Positions 54,416 to 63,339 of a DNA stretch of 64,000 nucleotides are shown here, one piece after another. The position numbers and the translations under genes are program-made. How positions within the stretch are numbered: position 1 is the stretch's first letter; each line of letters starts with the position of its first letter. The notes under the pieces were generated by a model. That model did no database searches. It was not told the origin of the DNA and was given only the letters and a program-made list of their open reading frames with translations. This stretch comes from CAZDDB01 sp963843285 (GTDB taxonomy: Bacteria; Acidobacteriota; HRBIN11; JAKEFK01), in NCBI GenBank assembly GCA_963843285.1, contig CAWJJO010000006.1, forward strand, positions 138,233-202,232, in the 5' to 3' direction.

Positions 54416-56275
54416 GTGGATAAAAACGCGAGCCTGCAACAAGCGCTGCCAAGTCTGGGGCGATTTGTACGGCATTTCTGGCCTTATGTTCGCAAGCAGC
54501 GCAAGCTGATTGGCAGCGCAGTCATGGCGCTCCTTGCGGAGGTATTTTTGCGCGCGCTTGAGCCATGGCCGCTAAAATTTGTCTTTGATAGCGTGTTGCG
54601 GATGAAACCCGCGCCCGCGCATTCGCATTGGCCCGGATCCATTTTGTATGCGCTGGATCCGATGACGATGCTGCTGGTCATGGCGTGCGCGAGCGTGATC
54701 ATCACAGCACTTCGCGGTTTCTTCGACTACTTGAACACGATCGGTTTTGCTCTCGTAGGAAGCCGCGTGCTGGGAGAAATTCGAGGCGATCTTTATCGTC
54801 ATCTGCAGAGGCTATCGCTTTCGTTTCACCACAAGGCAAAAAGCGGTGATCTGATCCTGCGCGTCATGGGAGACGTAAACAACCTGAAAGACATTACTGT
54901 GACGGCCCTGCTTCCGCTTGTCGGAAATTTTCTGGTGCTGTTCAGCATGATCGGGATCATGTTGTGGCTGAACTGGAAATTAGCGCTGCTTGCCTTTCTG
55001 ACTCTTCCCATTTTTTATCTTTTTACGTTTCGTGCCAGCAGGCGGATCCGGGAGGTCGCCCGGAAGCAACGAAGACAACAGAGCTTGATGGCGGCCACTG
55101 CGGCTGAATCCATCTCGGCGATCAAGATTGTTCAAGCTCTTTCACTGGAATCCACATTCTCTACTGTCTTTGGAGATGAAAATTCCAACAATCAAAAGGA
55201 TGATGTGAAATCCACCCGATTGGCCGCCGGTCTTGGCCGCACTATCGATACGTTGATTGCGATTTCAACAGCTCTGGTTCTCTGGTTTGGGGCTCGACTT
55301 GTCATCCAGGGATCGATTTCTCCGGGAGATCTTCTTGTGTTTCTTACATATCTGAAACGTGCATTTAATCCTGTGCAGGACTATGCGAAATATTCCACAC
55401 GTCTCGCAACCGCTGCAGCCGCCGGTGAGAGGGTACTCGATCTTCTGTCCCGCGTGCCGGAGGTTCGCGATCTTCCAGGCGCAGAAAAAGCTCCGCCGTT
55501 CCGCGGGAATGTTCGGTTTGACGCTGTGAAGTTTGAGTATGAACCCGGGCAGCGTGTGCTGCATTCGATTGATTACGAAGTCTCAGCCGGCTCGCACATT
55601 GCTCTTGTGGGACCCTCCGGAATCGGGAAGTCTACGATCGTTAGTTTACTGCTCCGTTTTTACGATCCTGTTGAAGGACGTGTGATGATCGACGGGCGCG
55701 ATGTACGCGAATATACGCTGCAGTCCCTGCGAACCCAGATCAGTGTATTGCTGCAGGATTCCATTTTGTTTGCTGTGAGTGTGCGCGAAAATATCGCCTA
55801 CGGTCAGCCGGATGCAAGTCTTGAGGAAGTGATTCAGGCGGCCAAGCTTGCAAACGCACACGAATTTATTATGGCTTTGCCGGATAGCTATGACACGATT
55901 CTTGGGGAGAGAGGCGTAACGCTGTCGCATGGACAGAGACAGCGAATTGCGATCGCCCGTGCAGCGATCCGCAGAGCTCCCATCTTGATTTTAGACGAAC
56001 CAACAACCGGACTGGATGAGGAGAACGAGCGTGCTGTGATCGAAGCGCTCGATCGTCTTTCGACCGGTCACACAACATTTCTTGTAACGCACGACTTGCA
56101 ACTTGCTTCGCGCGCCGATCTCATTCTGTATTTGGAACACGGTGGAATCAGAGAAAGCGGTTCGCATGCAGAATTGATGCTTGCAGATGAAAAATATGCG
56201 GCATTGTACCGGCTGCAGGCTTCCGCGCTGAATCGTCTTGTAGATAAAGAGGACCCCAATGCAATCGTCCAGTAA
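54416..56275 (+). CDS. ABC exporter, fused membrane and ATPase domains (MsbA type)
   Basis: A 619-residue half-transporter that would act as a homodimer. The N-terminal ABC membrane domain has six helices (about 30-330). The ATPase carries Walker A 'GPSGIGKST' (about 400), Q-loop 'VLLQDSI', signature 'LSHGQRQRIAIARA' and Walker B 'ILILDEPTTGLDEEN'. It starts with GTG 54416, three bases after the GT4 stop. Context suggests flipping of a lipid-linked glycan across the inner membrane. Confidence 0.93.
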   Translation: MDKNASLQQALPSLGRFVRHFWPYVRKQRKLIGSAVMALLAEVFLRALEPWPLKFVFDSVLRMKPAPAHSHWPGSILYALDPMTMLLVMACASVIITALRGFFDYLNTIGFALVGSRVLGEIRGDLYRHLQRLSLSFHHKAKSGDLILRVMGDVNNLKDITVTALLPLVGNFLVLFSMIGIMLWLNWKLALLAFLTLPIFYLFTFRASRRIREVARKQRRQQSLMAATAAESISAIKIVQALSLESTFSTVFGDENSNNQKDDVKSTRLAAGLGRTIDTLIAISTALVLWFGARLVIQGSISPGDLLVFLTYLKRAFNPVQDYAKYSTRLATAAAAGERVLDLLSRVPEVRDLPGAEKAPPFRGNVRFDAVKFEYEPGQRVLHSIDYEVSAGSHIALVGPSGIGKSTIVSLLLRFYDPVEGRVMIDGRDVREYTLQSLRTQISVLLQDSILFAVSVRENIAYGQPDASLEEVIQAAKLANAHEFIMALPDSYDTILGERGVTLSHGQRQRIAIARAAIRRAPILILDEPTTGLDEENERAVIEALDRLSTGHTTFLVTHDLQLASRADLILYLEHGGIRESGSHAELMLADEKYAALYRLQASALNRLVDKEDPNAIVQ

Positions 56276-57209
56276 TCCATTCGTTTTTGTAGTCGGTTGT
56301 CCGCGATCGGGGACGACACTACTCCAAAGAATGCTGGACAGCCATCCTGAGCTTGCCGTATCCAATGACACGCACTTCATTCCGCGGGTGCTCAAAGACG
56401 AATTGAATCCGCGGATGACTTCAGATCTTGTTGAAAACGTCTTGAACTACAAACGATTTCCGCGCCTGGGGCTCTCCACTGATATTGTTCTCGAAGTAGC
56501 TGCGAAAAGCTTTGATTTCCGGGGATTTGTCACGGGTTTATATGACGAGTTTGCGCGATCGCACGAAAAGAAATTTGGCGGCGAAAAGACACCTGATTAT
56601 GTAAAGCATCTTTCACTTCTTCACGCCCTCTTTCCTTGGAGCAGGTTTGTGCACATCATCCGAGATGGCCGGGATGTGGCGCTTTCGATGCTTGAGTGGG
56701 CATGCAAAAAGAAAAATGGGCCTGCAAAATTTCGGCTCTGGGAAGATCAACCTCTTGCAGTTTGCGCTCTCTTCTGGCGCTGGCAGGTAACCCGCGGTCT
56801 TCGGGATGGAAGTCTGTTGGGGCCTGATCTGTATTGTGAGGTCCGGTATGAACAGCTCGTTTCAAATCCTCCGGAGAGTTTACGGCGGATTGCAAGGTTT
56901 CTCGATCTTTCTTATTCCGAGCGAATGGCAAATTACTATGAAGGGAAAACCCGGTACGAGAAAAATCTTTCCGCAAAAAGTGCGTGGCTCCCGCCCACAG
57001 CGGGGTTGAGGGATTGGCACGCAAACATGTCTGGCCGTGACGTGGAATTATTTGAAGCCATCGCTGGAGATTTATTGGATATATTGCGTTATCCAAGAAT
57101 GTATTCGCGAATCTCGTCGCAGATATCAGACGCAGCAGAGAGATTCCGCTGTTTGTTTGAGGCGGAAATCCAAAAGAGAGTAGAAGCGGCTATCGATCTA
57201 AGCGTGTAA
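56259..57209 (+). CDS. Sulfotransferase
   Basis: A 316-residue PAPS-dependent sulfotransferase. The 5'-phosphosulfate loop is 'GCPRSGTTLLQRMLDSHPEL' (about residues 11-30) and the 3'-phosphate site is 'FVHIIRDGRDVALSML'. It overlaps the ABC exporter gene by 17 bases. In this operon its most likely substrate is the glycan or glycolipid made by the three transferases, adding a sulfate group (inference). Confidence 0.9.
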   Translation: MQSSSNPFVFVVGCPRSGTTLLQRMLDSHPELAVSNDTHFIPRVLKDELNPRMTSDLVENVLNYKRFPRLGLSTDIVLEVAAKSFDFRGFVTGLYDEFARSHEKKFGGEKTPDYVKHLSLLHALFPWSRFVHIIRDGRDVALSMLEWACKKKNGPAKFRLWEDQPLAVCALFWRWQVTRGLRDGSLLGPDLYCEVRYEQLVSNPPESLRRIARFLDLSYSERMANYYEGKTRYEKNLSAKSAWLPPTAGLRDWHANMSGRDVELFEAIAGDLLDILRYPRMYSRISSQISDAAERFRCLFEAEIQKRVEAAIDLSV

Positions 57210-57261
57210 AAGGATGAACCGGTGAAGATTTTCTTACCCAGAGTACGAATGGAGGGACAAA

Positions 57262-59613
57262 GTGCTTTCGCTGTTTGATGCCGATCTCGCGCGACGCGAT
57301 CCCGGTCTTCCGGGACTTGCTACGCTGCTGGATGTACCTGCGATTGTTGCGTTATTGCGGGATCGCTTTCCCGAAATCGAAATTAAGTCTGTCCGGAACG
57401 CATATCTCCGATACAAACAAGGCACGAATTGTCTGGCTTTGTACGAATTGCAATCCGGCGGACGTCGTTCCTGGTTTTACGCGAAAACATATCCGGTCGA
57501 TATTGCCGAAAAACTGACAAAGCCGATTCAGCGTTCATCGGTTCGGGGTCCTCTCGGGGATGGGATCCACGTCTGGAACGATCCGCCGATTGTGCTGTAC
57601 ACGTATCCAAATGATGCAAAACTCAAACACCTTCGTCATCTGGGAGGCAGTGCCCGCTGCGACGGAATCTTTAAGCAGATTGGACTGGTTTCATCGAGGT
57701 TTCAAGATTGTTTGATAGAGCCCTTGCGGTATAAGCCTGAGCGGCGACTGGTCGCGAAGCTCTTACTGGACGGTGTTCCGCGCGCACTTCTTAAATGCTA
57801 CACGGATGCAGGGTATTCGTCCGCAGGTTTGAAGTGGAAAGCGTTTCGATCGAGCGGGAATCTTCGAATTCCCGCGCGAATCGCCCGGTCAAATCGTTTG
57901 AAGCTGCTTGCATTCGAATGGCTTCCGGGCACTGTTCTCCAGCACTCGATTCATTCGCCCACGTTCGATCCGGGTGTTCTTGGTTATGTCGGGAAAGCAC
58001 TTGCGGAACTGCATGCGCAGCACCCGGAAGGAATTCCAAGTCTCTCGCGAGAAACTGAGATCAAACGATTGCTTTCTCATGCGAATCATCTCAACTTCTT
58101 ACTTCCCGGTCGCCGAAGAGGAATCCGAAAACTAGCACGAAACCTTGCCATGCGTTTATCCGACACTCCGCAACTGTTATCACCGATACACGGAGATTTT
58201 TATGCTGCACAGGTTCTGATCGATCGTGATCAGTTTGCAATTCTCGACCTGGATGAAGCAGTGTACGGCGATCCGGCAAGTGATCTCGGAAATTTCGTTG
58301 CGCATCTGGAGGCGGAATCGCAGGATGCTCCGGCTGGATTCCCTGAAGCCTGCATGGAATCGCTCACGCAAGCATATTGTTCTTGCGGAAATCAGGTTTC
58401 ACAGGAACGGCTAAATCTTTACACTGCAATCGGTCTGTTCCGCATTGCCGGAGAACCCTTTCGAATGCGCCGGGCTGATTGGCCGGAGAGAATGGAATGG
58501 TTACTGGAGAGAGTCGAGCATTATTGGAAACGGATTCCGGAAGGCAAGTCCATTGGCTTCAGATCTCCAGCTGCGCCTGTTCCGGTGATCGATCCTTTTA
58601 ATGTGGTGAACGATCCTGCAATGCCATTTCTATCGGGGGCTCTTGATCCCATGCAGGTGCAGTTCTCGTTTGGACGTCATGTTCCATTTGGCAACGTCCG
58701 CTTATGCCGAATTTCGGTCACGCGTCATAAACCGGGCCGCCGTTGTTTGGTGGAATATGAAGTGGACGCTCAAAGGGGAGAGGGTGCTACGGAACGGTAT
58801 ACGCTGATTGGAAAATCCAGAGCAAAAGGGTTCAACCGTCCGGTATATGAGTTATTAGAAGCTCTTCGGGAGGCGGGTTGGAATGAAGAGAGTCCTGACG
58901 GAGTTGCAGTTCCTGAAGTGTTAGGCGCTATTCCCGAGTTCCATATGTATTTGCAGCGTAAAGTTTCGGGTGTCGTTGCAGGGAAAGTCCTCACATCTCA
59001 TAGTGGTGTACAACAGTCACGGCAGATCGCAGAGCTCATCCACAAACTGCACGGCATGCACTTTCCCATCGAACGGGTACACACCCTGGAAGACGAACTA
59101 CGAATCTTGAGAGATCGATTGGCGGCTGTTGCTGCCGATGTCCCGTCGCTTTCAGAAAGATTAGATCGCCTGTTTAAGAATTGTGCCAGAACCGCGCGCG
59201 GGCTCCTTTCAGACCGGTTATCACTCATACACAGGGATTTTTATCAAGACCAGGTGCTCTTCAGCAACGAAAGGCTTTACTTGCTGGATCTCGATCTGTT
59301 CTGTCTTGGGGATCCGGCACTGGATGCAGGCAATTTCCTTGGACATGTAACGGAACAAGCTCTGCGGATGTATGGATCTGCGGACAGCTTGCGCGAATGC
59401 GAAACTGCGTTTGAAAACAGATTCGTGGAATTAACTGGAGAATCTGTGCGCCCTGCAGTGCGAATGTATGCGGTACTCAGTTTGGCGCGCCACATTTCTT
59501 TGAGCCGCCAATTTCCGGATCGAACTCATCTCACGGAAATACTCTTGGATCTTTGTGAAGCACGGCTGGCTGAACGAAACGAGCTGCTGTTTTCCGGGAG
59601 GAAAGAATCATGA
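57262..59613 (+). CDS. Double APH/choline-kinase-fold phosphotransferase
   Basis: A 783-residue protein with two tandem aminoglycoside-phosphotransferase-like domains. Catalytic loops are 'HGDFYAAQVL' (His310, Asp312) and 'HRDFYQDQVL' (His657, Asp659). Metal-binding segments 'AILDLDEAVYGDPASDLGN' and 'YLLDLDLFCLGDPALDAGN' follow each loop. So both halves look catalytic. The fold phosphorylates small hydroxyl compounds such as sugars or choline. GTG start at 57262 after GGAGGG. The stop overlaps the next start (ATGA). Its role in the operon is probably phosphorylation of a precursor sugar or lipid (inference). Confidence 0.88.
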   Translation: MLSLFDADLARRDPGLPGLATLLDVPAIVALLRDRFPEIEIKSVRNAYLRYKQGTNCLALYELQSGGRRSWFYAKTYPVDIAEKLTKPIQRSSVRGPLGDGIHVWNDPPIVLYTYPNDAKLKHLRHLGGSARCDGIFKQIGLVSSRFQDCLIEPLRYKPERRLVAKLLLDGVPRALLKCYTDAGYSSAGLKWKAFRSSGNLRIPARIARSNRLKLLAFEWLPGTVLQHSIHSPTFDPGVLGYVGKALAELHAQHPEGIPSLSRETEIKRLLSHANHLNFLLPGRRRGIRKLARNLAMRLSDTPQLLSPIHGDFYAAQVLIDRDQFAILDLDEAVYGDPASDLGNFVAHLEAESQDAPAGFPEACMESLTQAYCSCGNQVSQERLNLYTAIGLFRIAGEPFRMRRADWPERMEWLLERVEHYWKRIPEGKSIGFRSPAAPVPVIDPFNVVNDPAMPFLSGALDPMQVQFSFGRHVPFGNVRLCRISVTRHKPGRRCLVEYEVDAQRGEGATERYTLIGKSRAKGFNRPVYELLEALREAGWNEESPDGVAVPEVLGAIPEFHMYLQRKVSGVVAGKVLTSHSGVQQSRQIAELIHKLHGMHFPIERVHTLEDELRILRDRLAAVAADVPSLSERLDRLFKNCARTARGLLSDRLSLIHRDFYQDQVLFSNERLYLLDLDLFCLGDPALDAGNFLGHVTEQALRMYGSADSLRECETAFENRFVELTGESVRPAVRMYAVLSLARHISLSRQFPDRTHLTEILLDLCEARLAERNELLFSGRKES

Positions 59614-60830
59614 AACAGAGAATCCTCTTATTGATGGCCGGTCTTTTCATTCTTGTCATCAATCTGCATTCGTATGCGTTTACAGTGGTCCTGAAATCGG
59701 GCCAACAGATACAAGGAACATGGATGGAAGAAAACTCGTTTCAAATCCGGATCCGTGATACAAACGGCATGATCCGTACTTTTCCAAAGAGCGCGCTTGA
59801 TCTTCAAGCCATGTCTTCCAAATCGAGGTTCGATCCCCGACGCAGTGATCCGACGACCCAGCAGAGCAGCGATATGACAAAAACGGCGACGCAACACGCT
59901 AATGATGCGACGATGCAACGGCGCGATGGGACAATCGCGGTGCCGACGCGACCCGATGACGCGATCAATTCCACCCCGCGATTGCCTGCAGGCCGTCTTT
60001 GGACTTCCTATGTGCTCGTCTCGAATGAATACGACACAAATATCAATCATGACAGCCAGGATCTTGTGGATTCGGTGGGAGTTGTTTTCGGCGCAGGAAT
60101 TCGTTGGCAAAACAATCTTTCCAAACCCGCGTGGGAGCTGAGCTACGAAATAGGCAAACACTCCTATACCAACACGGATCTCTGGGATCGTGTCAGTCAC
60201 AATATGAAGGCTTCCTATGAGTGGCGGTTCGCTAAGAGATGGAGTCTCGAGACCGGTGGCGAGATTGCAATCAAAGGAGCCACTGAAGACCGCGAAATCG
60301 GGAACCAGTATAGTGTGAAACCAAAACTCAAATACAAGATCACCCAGTCGAATCGCCTTGAATTTGTGGGCACTTACAGACTCAAACGATACGATGTCTT
60401 CCCGGAAAGGGACGCGATCAACACGTACTATGGATTTGCTTTTGAACACCGCTTTGGAGAGCAGCGTCTCGAATTTGGTTGGCGTCGGGAGCAAAACAAT
60501 GCCGATGGACCTCGGTACGATTACCTTCGTTACATCTACAGCCTGGACTATACCATTCCTTTTGCAACGCGGAATTGGATCTCGTTCGAAGCGGAGTATA
60601 AACCGCAGCGCTACTACAATCGTTTCGGCACCATCGATGTCGATCATGGTCCGGATATTCGATTTCTGCGGCATGATCAAAGATGGGTGTTTACGGCAGC
60701 GACGGCAATCGCGCTATCACAGCATATGGATCTTGTTCTTGGGTATCAATATGAGACTCGTTCTTCGAACGATCCCGATAAGTTTTACGATGCTCATCAG
60801 CCGGGTTTGATGCTGAGATATGTGTGGTGA
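59610..60830 (+). CDS. Outer-membrane beta-barrel protein
   Basis: A 406-residue protein with a signal peptide (residues 1-23), a small beta domain ('VVLKSGQQIQGTWMEENSFQ'), a disordered linker with repeated Thr/Gln, and a barrel of about 12 amphipathic strands from residue 128. It ends in 'LMLRYVW'; a terminal aromatic residue is typical of proteins assembled by BAM. It may export or anchor the product of the operon. Overlaps the APH gene by four bases. Last gene of the operon. Confidence 0.8.
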   Translation: MKQRILLLMAGLFILVINLHSYAFTVVLKSGQQIQGTWMEENSFQIRIRDTNGMIRTFPKSALDLQAMSSKSRFDPRRSDPTTQQSSDMTKTATQHANDATMQRRDGTIAVPTRPDDAINSTPRLPAGRLWTSYVLVSNEYDTNINHDSQDLVDSVGVVFGAGIRWQNNLSKPAWELSYEIGKHSYTNTDLWDRVSHNMKASYEWRFAKRWSLETGGEIAIKGATEDREIGNQYSVKPKLKYKITQSNRLEFVGTYRLKRYDVFPERDAINTYYGFAFEHRFGEQRLEFGWRREQNNADGPRYDYLRYIYSLDYTIPFATRNWISFEAEYKPQRYYNRFGTIDVDHGPDIRFLRHDQRWVFTAATAIALSQHMDLVLGYQYETRSSNDPDKFYDAHQPGLMLRYVW

Positions 60831-60834
60831 CGAG

Positions 60835-60873
60835 AAATATCGAAGATCAAATATCAAAAATCAAATAAACATA
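60835..60873 (+). repeat. 39-bp AT-rich repeat, left inverted copy
   Basis: Matches the reverse complement of 61704-61742 at 37 of 39 positions. Built of ATCAAAW-like heptamers. It begins five bases after the barrel gene stop. Confidence 0.85.
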
Positions 60874-60892
60874 CATTCAGGAGACTGAGATC

Positions 60893-61576
60893 ATGCGGAA
60901 AGACATAACTGCTCGGACAACTATTTCGGGAATCGTGAACGGCCATGCTATGAAAGGCACCGTATTGGCCTCGTTCAATCCAGATCGTGGTGGTCGTTCA
61001 GCCTGTGAATTCTCGCAACTCCCACCGCGCTTTACTCCAGCCACGTTTGGCAATCAAACGTGAACCACCCACCATACTTCTGCTGGTCTTAGCAGAATCG
61101 GAGATAATGTGTTCAATTTGTACGACTTGACAAATGGGAACTATCACGTCCTTCGGGCGATCTCGTATCCTGAATATCCTGAAAGCCTGATCGTACTGGA
61201 CGTACAGGTGAAAACAGCCAAAAACTCAGACTGGATTACGAATATACGGATCAATGGAACATATAATGGGCCGACCGAGGTTGTCTCATGCAAGGACTAT
61301 CAGATCAAATGGGTCCTCGTTGGTAAAGAACTTCTTGAGTTGGGTACGGCGATGCTTGAGGTGTCGTCAGGTAAGTCAGTACGCCAGGTATGGTCATCAA
61401 TCATTCGACCCAAGAAAAGATCCGGGAAAGCATTCGACAAGTTTCCTTCAAATGGTGAACTGATTAGCGCCACCATTTCCCCGTTTAAGATGGACGGAAA
61501 TAGCATGAGTTATGAATGGAACGGAACGGTGAAGAAGCAGTCAAAAATCAAAAATCAAATATCAAATATCAAATAA
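60893..61576 (+). pseudogene. Unknown gene interrupted by in-frame TGA
   Basis: ATG 60893 has AGGAG ten bases upstream and opens a frame that hits TGA at 61061 after 56 codons. The same frame then continues without a break to 61576. The frame after the stop contains folded-protein-like sequence ('VFNLYDLTNGNYHVLRAISY', 'LIVLDVQVKTAKNSDWITNI', 'IKWVLVGKELLELGTAML'). The whole would be about 227 residues, with no signal peptide and no family I recognise. The last residues are encoded by an AT-rich repeat, so the original C-terminus may have been replaced. Inverted 39-bp repeats flank the gene. Confidence 0.6.
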
Positions 61577-61577
61577 A
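61541..61577. repeat. ATCAAAW heptamer array, middle copy
   Basis: Five to six heptamer-like units (TCAAAAA, TCAAATA). It encodes the last residues of the interrupted gene. Related to the flanking 39-bp repeats but less exact. Confidence 0.75.
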
Positions 61578-61703
61578 AATAGCAAAATAAGAAAAAAAAC
61601 GTTTCAGCTACGCACCTCAGACCAAGTACGTGTTACACGTGGCCTGTCGAATCGAATGCAAATTTTATAACATCTGGGCCTGTAGATTCTTTACTTTTAG
61701 AGT

Positions 61704-61742
61704 TATGTTCATTTGATTTTTGATATTTGATCTTTGATATTT
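61704..61742 (-). repeat. 39-bp AT-rich repeat, right inverted copy
   Basis: Inverted relative to 60835-60873, 37 of 39 bases identical. It contains the stop and the last codons of the DHH gene ('NIKDQISKIK'). Confidence 0.85.
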
Positions 61743-62515
61743 CCAAGACCCAATCTTCCGAAGATCTCACTCAAGTTCGGGTGATTTGTTCCCCAGAATT
61801 TTGACTTTTTCCCGCCGCCCATCCATTCACCGATATCTGCCAGTCTGTTCACTTTTTCAGGGTCGCCGTAAAACTGCGCCTTGGTCACGGGATTCCCGGT
61901 CAGGACCAACAGATCGCGGACTACATTCGGATTTTCCAGCACGAGAAAATCTTGCGCGAAGCCCGCTTTCCCTGATTGCAGGCGAAGAATGGTGATTCCT
62001 GCGTCAACTGGGGCTGTTTGCATTGCGGTTCGCACTGCTTCAAATTCCTCCGGCGAGATGCCCTGGGCTTCCAGATCGAACCGGCGAATTGCAAGAATTT
62101 CATCCATATCATATCCGGCATCCAGAACCCCAAAGATGTAATCCCTGTCATTGAGAGCGATGCCCGTTTCCCATCTTGTAAGGGAGTAGTGAAAGAGAGC
62201 TGCAACCTGTTCGAGACTGGAGACGCGTTGACGGCGATCCAATCCCGATGCGGGATAGAAGTGATGATCCACCACAAAGACCTGATGCCCCGACTGTCTG
62301 AGCTTACCTTCTAATTCAATAGATGGCATTTCTACGATCACTACAGACGGTTTCAGATTGGCAAGATTGTCCTCCGGTTCGCGGTCCAGAGTGGCGCCCC
62401 ACGGCTGCAATGAGATTCGCAAATCTACGCCCAGGCGTTGACAGATCGACACAATCGTTTTGGATTCACCGTCGTTGATTGGGCAAAGGACCGTCGTTTC
62501 CGCAGGGTTTAACAT
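61709..62515 (-). CDS. DHH-family phosphoesterase-like protein
   Basis: A 268-residue protein from ATG 62515, with GGAGAC upstream; the frame is open to 62590, but that overlaps the divergent gene. A DHH motif is present in 'HQVFVVDHHFYP', with 'NDGESKTIVSICQRLGVDL' before it and a regulatory-type C-terminus. It resembles RecJ/NrnA-like hydrolases of short nucleic acids or polyphosphate, but the first DxD motif is not clear, so activity is uncertain. The last ten residues come from the inserted repeat. Divergent from the NYN gene. Confidence 0.65.
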   Translation of the reverse strand: MLNPAETTVLCPINDGESKTIVSICQRLGVDLRISLQPWGATLDREPEDNLANLKPSVVIVEMPSIELEGKLRQSGHQVFVVDHHFYPASGLDRRQRVSSLEQVAALFHYSLTRWETGIALNDRDYIFGVLDAGYDMDEILAIRRFDLEAQGISPEEFEAVRTAMQTAPVDAGITILRLQSGKAGFAQDFLVLENPNVVRDLLVLTGNPVTKAQFYGDPEKVNRLADIGEWMGGGKKSKFWGTNHPNLSEIFGRLGLGNIKDQISKIK

Positions 62516-62536
62516 GTCTCCGATTATACCTATAAT
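62509..62536 (+). promoter_or_regulatory. Sigma-70 promoter of the NYN gene
   Basis: TTAACA (62509-62514), 16-base spacer, TATAAT (62531-62536). Five of six and six of six consensus bases. A start near 62543 would give a leader of about 23 bases carrying CTGGAG before ATG 62566. Confidence 0.65.
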
Positions 62537-62565
62537 AGGAGCATCAAAAGTGCTCTGGAGTTTCA

Positions 62566-63324
62566 ATGCCTGAAGATCATACACTTGCAATGTTTGTCGA
62601 CTTCGAAAATCTGGCCCTCGGTTTCCGGGATCGGGCGAAATCGCATTTCGAGGTTGAGAAGGTGCTCGAACGATTGGTAGAAAAAGGGAAAGTGATCGTG
62701 AAGAAAGCCTACGCCGACTGGAGCCAGTATAAGGACTATAAGGGGGATCTTCATGAAGCTGGAATTGAGCTGATTGAAATCCCGCGTCGGGGTCAGGTCG
62801 GCAAGAATTCTGCCGATATTCGACTCTGTGTGGATGCCATGGATCTTTGTTATTCCAAGCATCACATCGATACCTTTGTCATTCTTTCAGGTGACAGTGA
62901 TTTTTCTCCTCTGGTTTCCAAGCTGAAGGAAAACGGAAAGCATGTGATCGGCCTGGCAACAAAGAATTCAACTTCCGATCTGCTGGTCGCAAGCTGTGAT
63001 GAGTTTATCTATTATGAGGACCTGGAGCGCCCAATCGGGCAGCCCCCGACGATCAAGAAAGACCTGCCCAAACGCACCAAAGAGGCATTTCAATTGCTTG
63101 TAAATGCGATTGTGGGATTGGTTCGTGAAAATAAGGAGGTTCTCCACTCCTCCATGATCAAAGACTCCATCAAGCGCAAGCTGCCTTCGTTCAACGAGTC
63201 CTACTACGGCTATCGTGGTTTTACCGACTTGCTGGAGGACGCTGAAAAGCAGGGAATCATCCGTCTGAAAACGGATCCTCGTTCGGGGACTTATGTGGTG
63301 ATCGGGTTCGGCAAAGAAGGCTGA
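62566..63324 (+). CDS. NYN-domain (LabA/DUF88) putative RNase with OST-HTH domain
   Basis: A 252-residue protein. The NYN (PIN-like) domain shows the acidic residues in 'MFVDFENLALGF', 'NSADIRLCVDAMDL' and 'ILSGDSDFSPLVSKL'. A linker leads to a C-terminal OST-HTH/LOTUS domain ('LVRENKEVLHSSMIKDSIKR', 'YRGFTDLLEDAEKQGIIRL') that binds RNA. Together this suggests a single-strand RNA endonuclease. A good sigma-70 promoter precedes it. It is divergent from the DHH gene. Confidence 0.9.
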   Translation: MPEDHTLAMFVDFENLALGFRDRAKSHFEVEKVLERLVEKGKVIVKKAYADWSQYKDYKGDLHEAGIELIEIPRRGQVGKNSADIRLCVDAMDLCYSKHHIDTFVILSGDSDFSPLVSKLKENGKHVIGLATKNSTSDLLVASCDEFIYYEDLERPIGQPPTIKKDLPKRTKEAFQLLVNAIVGLVRENKEVLHSSMIKDSIKRKLPSFNESYYGYRGFTDLLEDAEKQGIIRLKTDPRSGTYVVIGFGKEG

Positions 63325-63339
63325 TCCCTGGTCCGGATG

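Noticed and set aside
59628..60680. 350-codon minus-strand frame opposite the barrel gene
   Set aside because: The plus-strand gene has a signal peptide, barrel strands and coupled start; the antisense frame has none of these.
61061..61063. TGA as a selenocysteine codon
   Set aside because: No SECIS-like hairpin seen directly after it and no redox motif around it; a nonsense mutation is simpler.
62523..62528. TATAAT on the minus strand ahead of the DHH gene
   Set aside because: Only seven bases from the ATG and no -35 at suitable spacing; would need a leaderless start.
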